Below, piece after piece: positions 9,190-22,714 of a stretch of 62,000 nucleotides of DNA. The position numbers and the translations under genes were made by a program. The stretch's first letter is position 1, and each line of letters begins with the position of its first letter. The notes beneath the pieces are model-generated. The model was not told the origin of the DNA and made no database searches. It was given only the letters and a program-made list of their open reading frames with translations. The DNA comes from Cristatella mucedo (taxonomy: Eukaryota > Bryozoa > Phylactolaemata > Cristatellidae): positions 3,185,001-3,247,000 of the forward strand of contig WPIO01000002.1 in NCBI GenBank assembly GCA_009760855.2, given 5' to 3'.

Positions 9190-10620
9190 CGAATGTATGT
9201 ATGTGTATCTCCGTCTGTAACTCCACCCAGTCATATGGACCATGTGGGTGTTATGCAGGGGAGTTTTGTATAGCCCACTCACAGCCTAAGAGGCTTTCGG
9301 TACGCATTCGGTAGCCAACAGACTTCGTCTCACACAAAAAAGAGAAAGTGGGAAGCATAGCAGAGCCAGGAGAGCAGTTGAGGTAGTGAGTAGCATGGAA
9401 GTAGCAGCTCAGGACCGCTGAAAATGATGTGCCATAGTCGGCAGCATGAGAGTAGTTATCGTTGCGTAAGAATTGTGGAAGCGAGTTCCACAGTCTAGGA
9501 CCTGCAGAGCGAAAGCTTCTGTCGCCAACGGTCTTTAAGCGGAGGAATTGAACTGCTAATTTATTGTCCAAGCAGGACCTGAGGGAATCAAGCCGAGACA
9601 GAACTAAGGAGCTAGCTAAATTGTTTACAACCCACTGTGGGAGACAGCTCTTAATCTTGGATAGAGATCGGACGTGATGGCTAGCTGTAGAAGCAGTCTT
9701 CTGAATGAAGCTTTTAAAATTGAGGCAGCTGTCGAAAATGACACCTAAATTTCGAGCACGTGGTGATGGTCGCACAATAGCATCACCCATTAGAAGAGCA
9801 GAGCCTTTTAATCCAGCCACACGCTTTGGGTGTCCTATGAACAGCAGTTCAGTTTTATCATCATTTAATTTCAGGAAGTTTTCCGACATCCAGGATCGAA
9901 TATCAGAAAGGCAAGCATTCAGTTTCTCAGTTGCTGCAACAGATTCCGACGGTTTGAATGACGAATAACACTGAGTAGCCTCTGCATAAAAGTGATATCC
10001 TATCCTATGGGCCTTAATCACTTTTCCTAGAGGTTGTGCATAAATGGAGAACAGCAAGGGACCGACTACAGACCATTGAGGGACTCTGCAGATGGCCCTT
10101 CTCGTGTGTGAGACCTGACCCCCACACGACACGGATTGAACACGATCAGACAAGTACGATTTAAACCACGCCAGTGCTTCGTCTGCCAGACCGATCGTTG
10201 TTCTCAATCGTTCAAGCAGAACATCGTGATCAGTGGTGTCGAAGGCAGCTGACAGATCTAGCAGAGCTAGGGCAGTGATATTACCGTCGTCGTTGCCACG
10301 TAGAATTTCATTGCAAACACGGAGGAGAACAGTTTCAGTGGAGTGCTGCCTCTCAAACTGATTGAAATGTTTCTGACATTTCATTCTTTTCCATATGTTC
10401 AACCAGCTGCTTAGCAACAATTAGCAACAACAAGCAAGAGTCTTTGACAAGAAAGGAAGAAAGGAAACTGGGTGATAGTTTACAAGGACATCTGTATCTA
10501 ATCCAGGCTTTTTAAGTATGGGTCTAACGATTGCCGATTTGAAGGACTTAGGGATGACCCCTTTTCCCAGAGAAGCAGACGAATAAGTCTGCAAATGCTA
10601 CACGAAGGGTGTCGGTCATA
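9190..10620 (-). mobile_element. LINE B copy with reverse transcriptase
   Basis: A minus-strand frame of 389 codons (10420-9251) covers most of a CR1/L2-type reverse transcriptase: [70 protein letters not shown] and LWNSLPQFL. The catalytic YADD is replaced by YAEA, so this copy is inactive. A degraded upstream part continues to about 10620 and includes a match to the [14 protein letters not shown] region. The 3' end (TACAGACGGAGATACACATACATA) lies near 9190-9220. It matches the plus-strand copy at 17-20.6 kb closely. Confidence 0.9.
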
Positions 10621-10749
10621 TTTAAAGGTACAGCCACAGTACATTTTTTCTCTACTAGCAGATATTTCTATAACTCTGATCGTGTACCGTGCCCACTGGT
10701 GACCGGAGTAATACTCCCACCCGGCCACCGAAAACCGGAACCACAACCG

Positions 10750-11750
10750 GCCATCGGTATTGGAGTTATCCGGTTGCTAAGAAGGGCATCTACAGATACA
10801 CCTACTTTCGTGTTTCCCGGGTTCAGCACTCGGAAGTCCTCCTGAGCATAACGTTACAGACGACCAAAACACTTCTTCTCGATGAAAACATATTCTTTAG
10901 TATTTATGAAAATCAATTTACAGTAGGTCTAACAGCTTTCGGCTGAGATACATCGACCTTACTCAAAGCAGGCCAAGTGCGGCAAAACTTATGGCCACTA
11001 GTTACTTACCTGCAACGCACTGTCATAGTTGGAATTGAACTTTGAAATGCTAGCACTTCATGGGATCATTAACTTAAAAGGTTTTTTGAAAGATTGGCTA
11101 CGGTCTTTCCACCATCTTGCGGTCTTTCCACCATCTTGCGGTCTTTCCACCATCTTGCGGTCTCTTTTCGCTGTCGCCCCGAGCGACGACGGGCGCTTCC
11201 GCCGCTTCCTCTTGGATCGGATGAGCTTTTATATTGGAAAGCTGCTGCTGCTGGTGTGAGTGTGACCTACCGGAAGTCGTCTGCGCCTGCCTTTGGTAAG
11301 CGATGGACATGCACAGTTAGAGACTGGCCGCGACTCTTCACTTCTGGGGGTAGGGGTTACTATAGGGGCGTGCTCGCAAGCAAGGTCAGCGGACACTCAG
11401 ACCAGCCTTCCAAAGTGAAGTGAATATTTTCCGAGATTTTCCCCCGGTGCAAGCTGGCTATCATGCAGCTAACCGCACAGAACCCACCAGGAAGAGGGCG
11501 CCAGTGTCAGAAGCAGGAGAGAAGATGTCAGGGCACGCAAACTGTGAGCTTCGCAGTATTGAATTGGCAGGGCGAATGGCTCTGCCGCTTAAGGTCTCTA
11601 AAGGAAATGGTGATACAACTAATTTCTGTCCTCGTAAAACCTGGGAGCGCAATAATTAGAGACTAGTGCAGCCGTTCAATGCCGGAACTAAGCTGTGGCG
11701 GACCTTGCGAGTAGTCCCTAGCAAGTATTAAGCTAGAATTTGCTTCGTGT
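10750..11750. other. No gene recognised; promoter-like GC-rich patch
   Basis: Bases 10690-10780 are rich in ACCGG-type words. Bases 11095-11420 are GC-rich and follow three tandem copies of a CCATCTTG-containing unit. The open frames resemble no known protein. Confidence 0.4.
11100..11160. repeat. Three tandem copies of a 20-base unit with CCATCTTG
   Basis: The unit CGGTCTTTCCACCATCTTG is repeated head to tail about three times. CCATCTTG is the reverse complement of the AAGATGG core bound by YY1-type factors, so a regulatory role is possible but not shown. Confidence 0.8.
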
Positions 11751-11751
11751 T

Positions 11752-11915
11752 GGCTTGGTTCAGTGGTTAAGGTGCTCGCACCGACCAAGGTCTGGCTGAG
11801 GTCGTGGGCTCGAGCCCCGAGGCACATGTGAAGCGCCTGGATAGAGATTAAGTTCTCTTGGGGCGCTATATAAATAAATACATTATATTATATTATTATT
11901 ATTATTATTATTATC
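11752..11915 (+). mobile_element. SINE1 copy (tRNA head, LINE A-type tail)
   Basis: The head GGTTCAGTGGTTAAGGTGCTCGC with a B-box-like GGGCTCGAGCCCC is followed by AAGCGCCTGGATAGAGATTAAGTTCTCTTGGGGCGCT, a variant of the LINE A 3' hairpin. It ends in an AT-rich (ATT)n tail. Confidence 0.85.
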
Positions 11916-11929
11916 CCCAGATAACCCGA

Positions 11930-13765
11930 GAGCCGAGGCAGACTCTTTAACTAATGGGAAAAATGACCGATTTTTTCGGATTTAAAGGCCAAACTAGCAG
12001 TTGTTGTGTGCGCCTGCGGCTTCTGCTATTGTAGTCAGCGAAGCAACCGACACTAATGTACGTGCCTCACCTGTGGCAAATGGTTAAGCCATTGAAGCAG
12101 CTCAGCGTCCGGCCACTAGTGCAGGTTATAGTTCGTGTCGTCTGCTGCGATTGATTGGACTCCCATAGATATGTGCCCGCCGAGAGTAACAAGGAGAGTC
12201 TCGTTTACCGCGCACGTTCACCCGCTGTGTCGCCGGGCGCAGAGCTAGCTAGTATGACACGCGCCAGTTGCATCAAATGCTGCTTCCCGATTTGAGTGGT
12301 GTCTTATGATATCATTTTGTTGGTCTATAGTTTGCTAACACTGCAGTTTAGTAGCTATATAGCAAGCCTGAGTGTGCTAAGATTTTCTGAGCGTGAATAC
12401 ACTAATCTATCTCTCTCTCTCTCCCTCTCTCTCTCTCTCTCTGCTTGCTTTTACCCGTGAAAGATTGCTGGGAAATTTAAGTGTTCCATTGCAATGAGTG
12501 CCCTGTGTGCGATGACCTAGTACCGTCGGGCATTGCTCGTGAGACCATGGTACTGTCGGGAAAGGACTCGACCCCATGGCCTGGATCGTGAGGTACTCTC
12601 ACCATACTTTCAGTCTCTTCCTGTTGTGGACTTTTTTACCAGTGAGGCATTCGCTGAGTTTTGGAGGCACGCTTGGTTGGCTCCTTCTCCAGTCTCTTCC
12701 CGCTGTAGAGTTTGTGGCGTGCGACTGTTGCCCTGTTGTTCCAGTGTTGGTAGACCGATCCTGAGCTGCTTATAGTGGTTCGCTGGTCTCGCTTCGGGCT
12801 GCGAGAGTTACGGATTCCATCTGTGGGATCGATACCATTACGCAGAGTTCAGAGTTCTGGCTACTTTCTCGGTGCCGAGTAGGATATGCTGTGGCATATT
12901 CGGACTGAGTACTAGGAAAATGGTGGCCATGCCTAAGACTTTTGTTAATGCTCCAGAAAGCTATTGCAATGTTAGGAATAGCTATTTGCGAAGCTAGAGC
13001 AATCAAGCATCGAACTCTCAATTGGCGGGATTGACTTCATCAAGCCACAAACAATGCAGGCAAAAGGACAATGCCAAGTAAACGCAACTCTCAGCAGAAT
13101 TATATGCCGCCGTGCTTACTTGATACCAGCAGAATGTTCAGCACAGCAGAAAAATGAGAAACAATTTCGGCATCATTACCTTCAACTCGAAGCTTGCGTG
13201 TCATACTTCAGCTCTAGCATGTGGCAAAGAAAGTTGGTGCCTGAAAAACATGCTCTCAGCTCTTCGTAGCGAAAGACCGCGAACTGAACTACCGGAGAGG
13301 AGTTCCAAACCAGGTCTATGGCCTATCTCCTTATGGTCCACAGCAGTACGGCTGCAGGGACAAGACCAAGAAATCACAATCGCAATAGCTGAGATCCCAA
13401 GTAGACGTGGTGAAACGTTGCCTTGAGATTTTCACGTACAAATAAATTAAAAAGACCCGGCAAGCTAAAAATAGAATTTTGATCCCATTGCACAAAAATC
13501 AATCGTCAAAGAACGTCAGATATGCGACTGCAGAGTGTCACTTCCTTTGGGGCGCAACGCTTACGTCAGTGGACATGCCACCTCCCTCTCATTCTGACAC
13601 CTCTTCCATCAAAATAGTCAGTCACTCATCTTGTTTCGACCGTCATTCGCTTTGGCCGTTTGCCGTCGTCTGTATTACATGTCACAGTGTCCTATCATTA
13701 TCATAGCGGCAGAAGAGCCCCAAAGGATATCACTACTGCTTACAGTTGACGATAAAGGAGATTGA
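11930..13765. other. No gene recognised; contains a (CT)n run
   Basis: A CT microsatellite lies at 12410-12442. Open frames are short and unfamiliar. Near 13700-13725 a piece resembling the SINE2 tail in reverse (GCGGCAGAAGAGCC) is visible. Confidence 0.4.
12410..12442. repeat. (CT)n microsatellite
   Basis: A CT dinucleotide run with one interruption. Confidence 0.95.
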
Positions 13766-13774
13766 TTGACTCGC

Positions 13775-13905
13775 CACCCTGGTTTGACTCAGTGGTCTGG
13801 TGCTCGTCTTTACTGACCCCCGATCGTGGGCACAAGCCCCGAGGCACAAGTAAAGCACTTGGGTAGAGATTAAGTACTCTTAGAGTGCTGTACTAATGAA
13901 TTTAA
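13775..13905 (+). mobile_element. SINE1 copy (diverged)
   Basis: GACTCAGTGGTCTGGTGCTCG, GATCGTGGGCACAAGCCCCGAGGCACA and AAAGCACTTGGGTAGAGATTAAGTACTCTTAGAGTGCT follow the order of SINE1, with the tail hairpin changed on both arms. Confidence 0.75.
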
Positions 13906-13924
13906 CTTGTTCATTTATTAAAGT

Positions 13925-15800
<1,876 letters not shown>

Positions 15801-15809
15801 GACCGTCGT

Positions 15810-17245
15810 TTTCCGGGGGGGGATTTCACCGGTAACCGGAGGCATACTTACAATAATTGTCATGGTGGTAAGCAGCAGGTCTAAGGAGAAGTGCTGGCAG
15901 CGTCTGGAGGACTAGTGGTTTATCTTTAGCATCTGGAGAACTAGTGGTCTTTTGAGACGAGCTAAAGTGATATAGAAAATAAAGTCAACAGAAGCATAGA
16001 CATGAGAAGGAGTATGGAGAGATGAAGAGCAGGACGATGCACGTCGCTTGCAGTCTGCGAAGGGACGTCGATGAGGAAATGGAGTCTCTCGGAGTCTGAT
16101 CTATCTTACACACAGGAAGCACGCACATCTCGGTTCAATCGTGAGGATAAATCAACTCATAAAGAAGCGAGAGGCAATGCAGACATGATAAAGAAGACAA
16201 ATTTCCTGATCTCATCAGCGAAGCAATAGACCATTTAAAGCTACGTGCTCAGACGGCACTGTCAATGTCGCTAGGACACTAGATTGTATAACAAACCTGA
16301 GCTCTATAGTTTTCCAAGGTTAAACTTGGAGCTTTTCTTAGATAGGGTTATGCAATGGCCCTCGATTTACGACCTGAGCTTGGCCAGTGAGCGCGAACTA
16401 CCGACCGGTTATGAAATTGTTCGCGCTGAAACGTGATTTCCGCACGTGGTAGCTTATGAGCAGCTCGATATTTTATTATTTAATATCGGAAGAAAATCTG
16501 AACCAAGAAGTAACTAGTCTGCTCGAATTGGCTCGTCAATGTAATGTGCAGGTTACTATTTGCACTCTCTCTAGAGTGATGTTTTTGATGAGTCTACTTG
16601 CTGCATTTTGAAACGCAGTTCTTACCATTTGGTGACCTATAGGTGTCAAGCCAGTAGTTATTGCAAACATTGTGCAACTAACTTAACTAGTCAGAGTTAG
16701 TCACATACAATATTTGGCATCAGAATTATTATGTAAGGTCTTATTAGTCAGGACTATACTGGTGAGTGACATATTTGAAACGCGCCTCCAATCTGGATGG
16801 ATATAATGTGGCATTCGTGGAACTGAGTGCCAAAGGCTTGCTCTTCGAGAATTTGGGATTCAGTGAAATCCCCTGCTGAAATTTGGTGGATTGAGAAGTA
16901 TCGATTAACCAAGCTTGAGCGAATGTCAGGCAGCGGTGAGGTAAAATAGAAAATAATCTGAGTGGCGTGGACATTTACCTGATTTCTCCGTGATACCTTC
17001 TAGTATTTCGCTGCTATCTTCACTGTGACTATTTATGAGCTGTCCTCGGATATGCTACACAAAACAGGACCTGCTTAGAATAAGGTTCGATGTCGCCATT
17101 AGTCGATACCTACCGGCGGGCCTTCTCCGGCGGGTCTGTGAGAACCTTCCTGCATCCCGCCTTCGCCCTATGGACAGCTCGGCTATCAAACCAACGACCC
17201 ATAAGTTTAAAGCGCTGAATAGTGCTTGTTGCGGTAGTAGCCCAC
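15810..17245. other. Mostly unrecognised
   Basis: The minus strand at about 16740-16980 encodes PNSRRASLWHSVPRMPHYI-like residues that may be a further LINE C-terminal fragment; this is weak. A short duplicated phrase (CTGGAGGACTAGTGGT / CTGGAGAACTAGTGGT) occurs near 15904-15950. Nothing else was recognised. Confidence 0.35.
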
Positions 17246-17249
17246 CCGC

Positions 17250-20200
17250 CGTCGCCCAGCACGCTGTGAAACGTTGACCGGCGGCCGCTACTAAGGTCCA
17301 ATTCAAATTCGAAGGGCCCGCGTCCGCCGGGCCGGGTACACACCGACGTGAATACAAGCCACTTCATCGTCGTCACCCAGTTGTTGGACAGCCTCTTAAA
17401 TTCCGCATACTAAATGTCCGCTCGCTAAAAACCAAGGGGTTACTGATCCGCGATCAGATGGTCCAGGAGAAGCTAGATGCATTTCTGCTTACCGAAACTT
17501 GGATGACGCCTTGTTCCAGTCGCTGTATTTCCGAGACCACCCCACCCGGGTTCTCATCATATCAGTCCATGCGTTCTGACAAGGTTGGTGGGGGGTGGTT
17601 GCAATTGTTGTTCGCGAATCGTTTGGCTATAAGATGTGCAGTTTTTCACATGGACCATAGTTTGAATTGGTTGCAATTAGGTCTTCATCAAAGACAATGC
17701 CTCTCCCTGTTGTGATATATGAGCCTCCTTCTGGCTGTCTAAACTTGTTTATAGAGGAGTTTTCAGAGTTCCTCGCTAAAATATATGTGTGTGACAGGCC
17801 GTTGCTGATTGTAGGAGACTTCAATGTTCACGTTGACAATCCTAGCAAAAGCCAGGTCCGCTAGTTTCTTGACGGTCTGGATAATTTTGGTTTGGTCCAA
17901 CACGTTAATCATAGCACCCACGTCAGTGGCCATACTCTAGATCTCGTGATCACTAAGGATGTCCTCTCCACTGACCCTCTCAGATCATTGTTCGGGCTCG
18001 TTTACTGTTCCTGCTCCCTTGTACGTACAGGGTAATGTCGAACTTTTCAAACGACGTAACTTACAAAGCATTGACGTAGACAAGTTTTTGAAATCTGTTT
18101 GTGATGCAGGTCTTCTTGATCTGCATTCAGACTCGACCAGCAGCCTCGATACCCTCATGGATGCGATGAACATGACACTCAGGAGTGCTCTTGACAAGCA
18201 TGCTACCGTTCATTCTATCCATGTTCAAAGTCGTGGAGATTCCTTTCAATTTACAAAAATACTCCTAAAGATGCGCCGGGTTAAGCACAGGCTTGAACTT
18301 CGTTTCAAGAAATCGGGGTCTGATGCAGATCTAGTCAATTTCCAAGACTTCCTTTGAGTTTACACCCGAAAGCTTAAAAATACCAGGGGTTCTTATTTCA
18401 TTAGAAAGCTGAATTCCTGCCAGTCGGACACTAAACAGATTTATAAGACAGTAAACCTTTAATTGGCCAATGCTGTAAGGTCTGACTCCCCAGATATTGA
18501 GGGCTCAGCCAAAAAGTTTTCAGCCTTCTTTACTGAAACAATTGTGCACATTCGTGCCTCCATTAAGCCCCCTCCGACTAAAGCAATCGCGTTTCCATAA
18601 TCTGTAACCTTCCTTAAAAGGTTCTCCGAGGTTTCTGCATGCGATGTGGCTACCTTAATAAGGTCTAGCAAAAAGAGCTCGTCTCCTGAAGACCCTATAC
18701 CTTCATCTCTGTGGTCTTCACTAGTAGGGTTTGCCGAGCTGGTTTGGTCTAGCCGTTAAGGTGCTCGCCCCGACCAAGGTCTGACTGAGGTCGTGGGCTC
18801 GAGCCCCGAGGCATATGTGAAGCGCCTGAATAGAGATTAAGTTCTCTTGGGGCGCTATATAAATGAATTATATTTATATTATTATATTTATTTATTTATC
18901 ATTATTATATTATATTATTATTTATTGAATTTATATTATAATTATACAGCAGACCAAATAAGTCCTGCCATAACCAAGATTTTTAATGCTTCTCTGGGAA
19001 AAGGGGTCGTCCCCAAGTCCTTCAAATCGGCAATCGTTAGACCCATACTTAAAAAGCCTGGATTAGATACAGAGGTCCTAGCAAACTATCGCCCAGTTTC
19101 CTTTCTTCCTTTCTTATCAAAGATTCTTGAAAGAATTGTTGCTAAGCAGCTGGTTGAACATATTGAAAATAATGGAATGTCAGAAACATTTCAATCAGGG
19201 TTCAAGAGGCAGCACTCCACTGAAACTGCTCTCCTCCGTGTTAACAATGACATTCTACGTGGCAACGACGACGGGAATGTCACTGCCCTAGCTCTGCTAG
19301 ATCTGTCTGCTGCCTTCAACACCATTGATCACGAAGTTCTGCTTGAACGATTGAGAACAGCGATCGGTCTGGCAGACGAAGCACTGGCGTGGTTTAAGTC
19401 ATACTTAAACCGATCGTGTTCAATCCGTGTCGTGTGGGGGTCAGGTCTCACATACGAGAAGGGTCACCTGTGGAGTCCCTCAAGGGTTTGTATTCGGTCC
19501 CTTGCTGTTCTCCATTTATACACAACCTCTAGGAAAAGTGATTAAGGCCCATGGAATAGGATATCACTTCTATGCGGACGATACTCAGTTGTATTTGTCA
19601 TTCAAACCGTCGGAATCTGTTGCAGCAACTGAGAAACTGAATGCTTGCCTTGCCGATATTCGATCCTGGATGTCGGAAAACTTCCTGAAATTAAATGATG
19701 ATAAAACTGAACTGCTGCTCATAGGACACCCTAAGCGTGTGGCTGGATTAAAAGGCTCTGATCTTCTAATGGGTGATGCTATTGTGCGACCATCACCACG
19801 TGCTCGAAATTTAGGTGTCATTTTCGACAGCTGCCTCAATTTTAAAAGCTTCATTCAGAAGACTGCTTCTACAGCTAGCCATCACGTCCGATATCTATCC
19901 AAGATTAAGAGCTGTCTCCCACAGTGCGTTGCAAAAAATTTAACTAGCTCCTTAGTTCTGTCTCGGCTTGATTATTGTAATTCTCTTTTGGCTGTGCTAC
20001 CAAGGAAAGCAATTAGGCCACTGCAGCTGACAATGAATATGGCTGCAAGGTTAGTCTTCAAGTCCCAAAGGTTTGAGCACGTGTCTCCTTTGCTAAAAGA
20101 GCTAGGATGGTTGCCGGTTGAGCAACGGATACAGAGCAAAGTTCTTACGCTGACCCGCAAGGCCCGCCACGGCTTGGCTCCTTCGTACCTAGCTGAACTG

Positions 20201-20600
20201 CTGCATCAGTTTCAGCCTGTTCGCGCCCTCGCGGTCCTGTGTGGACAATAAATTAGCAGTTCCATTCCTCCGCCTAAAGACCGTTGGCAACAGAAGCTTT
20301 CGCTCTGCAGGTCCTAGCCTGTGGAACTCGCTTCCACAATTCTTATGCAACGACAACTACTCTCATGCTGCCGACTATGGCACATCCTTTTCAGCGGTCC
20401 TGAGCTGCTACTTCCATGCTACTCACTACCTCAACTGCTCTCCTGGCTCTGCTATGCTTCCCAATTTCTCTTTGTTTCGTGAGACGAAGTCTATTGGCTA
20501 CCGAATGCGTACCAAAAGCCGCTTAGGCTGTGAGTGGGCTATACAAAACTCTACTGCGTAACACCCACATGGCCCATATGACTTGGTGGAGTTACAGACG
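17250..20600 (+). mobile_element. LINE B, near-complete copy (endonuclease and reverse transcriptase), split by a SINE1
   Basis: This is the longest LINE B. The APE-type endonuclease begins around 17390 (FRILNVRSLKTKGLLIRDQM, LDAFLLTETWM) and continues to IVGDFNVHVDN (about 17808-17840) and a degraded GHTLDLVIT segment. The reverse transcriptase starts after the SINE ([33 protein letters not shown]) and includes [34 protein letters not shown], the catalytic FYADDTQLY near 19570, [28 protein letters not shown] and LWNSLPQFL. The coding sequence ends near 20560. At least two frameshifts in the reverse transcriptase and stops in the endonuclease make it inactive. The family fits the CR1/L2 group. 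Confidence 0.92.
18733..18952 (+). mobile_element. SINE1 inserted in LINE B
   Basis: It starts GCCGAGCTGGTTTGGTC, has the B-box-like GGGCTCGAGCCCC and the hairpin AAGCGCCTGAATAGAGATTAAGTTCTCTTGGGGCGCT, and ends in about 100 bases of AT-rich tail. It separates the endonuclease and reverse transcriptase parts of the LINE B copy. I could not define a target duplication. Confidence 0.88.
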
Positions 20601-20604
20601 AGAT

Positions 20605-22140
20605 ATAAGACACGACGTCAATAGCTCCAGGGATACTATTCAGAGCTTGTGAGCACTTGGCTGAATTGCAGCTTGCTTTTATTAAGAGACTCATCTCGAT
20701 TGTGCCGATTCACGAGTCTGAGGTTAACGGAAATAGGTTAGCGGCAGGCGCAATGGAATTAAAAATTAACTGAAAGCAGCCTATCCAGTGCAAGTAATAG
20801 CGAGATTACTTAGAAGTAGGATCTTAAGTGTGTTAATGAAGACAGCAGAAATAGACGCAGTATCAATGATCTAGATTTCAAGGTCAATAGGGTGAAAAAT
20901 CCTGAAATAATTCAATAAATATAATTTTCTATAGCTGCACAAATGAATTATATTTAGAGAGCCTCAGTAAAGGTGATAAGGTGACCAATGCTACGGAGCT
21001 TCGACCGTGGTCTGCACTCATGCTGACCATGGTTGAAGCTCCATGAGGGTAAATCGGGTAACCTGATATACAGATTAGGAAGTCAAAGCTTGGGGTTTTG
21101 TACGACAGCAGGGTACTGTCTGCATGTGCCATACAGCTGTCGGTGTATTAACCTTGGCGGATTAAAAGTTAAAATGCTGCATCACCCAGATTATTACAGC
21201 CCTGGAGATTATTAGCAGTTCCTGAACTATAATCTATAGTATCCTGATATGTAACAAGCAATCGTTCAGTTGTGCTTCGGGCTTAGAGCCAATAAGTTGC
21301 ATGCTATGACAGGTGATTTGACATATGGTAAATATATGCATATACAATAATGTAAATATTGCTCGGAAATATAAAATTCTACGCCTGAAAATGGAATTGT
21401 TATATTAAATGCACTGCGTGTTCACTCTTTATTGCCAGTGTGATCTGTTGGCTAACATGCATGTATCGGTGATGTACTTACGACCAATCAGCGGTGCCAG
21501 CTTGGCCGGTACTTGTCGCGAACTTGCAAGGACCGAGCATATGTAGGAGTGCACCCTGCTTGTGGCCAACGAACTTCAGTGAGAAGCCGCTACAGGGAGT
21601 TTTTAGAATTGTAGAGTTAATAACCGAAGTAATAGCTTCTCAGTGCACCGGTCATTATCGTCGTGGACACTGCAACCTCGTTAACTTGCCTCGAGGCTGA
21701 AAAGACTGTTGCTACTGCCGAGGCAGGGGACTGCTGTTCTGCTACTGCTCAAGCTGCTTTACTTATCTGCCACTTTACTTGCTGGCGACGGTGTCTGCGC
21801 AAGCGAGTCGAGTGACTGATTCTAACTATAGCTATGTACTCGATGAGAGTCTGCGTGTCAGCCAAATGCAAAGCTCTGTTGCAGCAACGTGTCGTATGCA
21901 AGGCTTCATGATGACGGGAGAGGGTTGCTGATTTATCCGCCGCTCTCACCTTTTCAATCCTTCTTCTGTGACTACCTGGAAAATTGCGCGCCATTTAAAT
22001 TGAAGTTAAAACTCGATGAATGCAATGATATCATCTACCTGGACCTGCATGTCAAAACATTTTTGCGGCTACGAGCAAGCTGGTTTGCTTAATAGATTTA
22101 TAATTAACGGTGATATTTCTGAGCTGCCTGCTCCGGTTCT
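20605..22140. other. No gene recognised
   Basis: AT-rich to neutral sequence with short unfamiliar frames on both strands; no transposon signature was seen. Confidence 0.4.
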
Positions 22141-22712
22141 TTGTAACTCTCTGTCACGAGTGTCATAATTGCTAAATCACACCATCTACTCACCGACCGG
22201 CACTGAGTCCCAATCAAGCAGCATATCGACTTCACCATCTACTCACCGACCTGCACTGAGTCCCAATCAAGCAGCATATCGACTTCAAGGTTCTGTCACT
22301 TACTTTTAGGTCCCTTTATTATCTGGCTCCAGCCTACCTATCAGAACTACCAGGCGAAGAATCGTACAAACCGATGTTCTGACTCGAATTGTTTAACCAT
22401 ACATCGTACAAACCTCAAAACCGTTGGAGACCATGGCTTTGGTTCGTATGCTCCCAAAGCCTGGAATTCACCACCGATGCATGTCGCAATATCCTCTGAC
22501 ACGACGACATTTAAACAGAAGCTTAAAACTGACCTGTTTATTACAGCAATTTTTGGGTATTTGTGATTCGTTCTTGGTGTGCATGTGCCTGCTTACAATA
22601 TGCCTGCTTCTCGCGGGTGTTACCACCATACATTTGGGAATGCTTTCTATACAGCATATATAAAGTGCCCAGAAAGAGATTCAGTTCTCTGAGTGCGCTT
22701 AACAAATTTATT
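22141..22712 (+). mobile_element. LINE A 3' fragment with internal duplication
   Basis: The reverse transcriptase C-terminus is recognisable (SYAPKAWNSPPMHVAISSDT-like reading near 22445-22500) and is followed by AAAGTGCCCAGAAAGAGATTCAGTTCTCTGAGTGCGCTT and a short (ATT)n tail. A 53-base segment beginning ACCATCTACTCACCGACC at 22181 is repeated in tandem from 22234. Confidence 0.8.
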
Positions 22713-22714
22713 AT

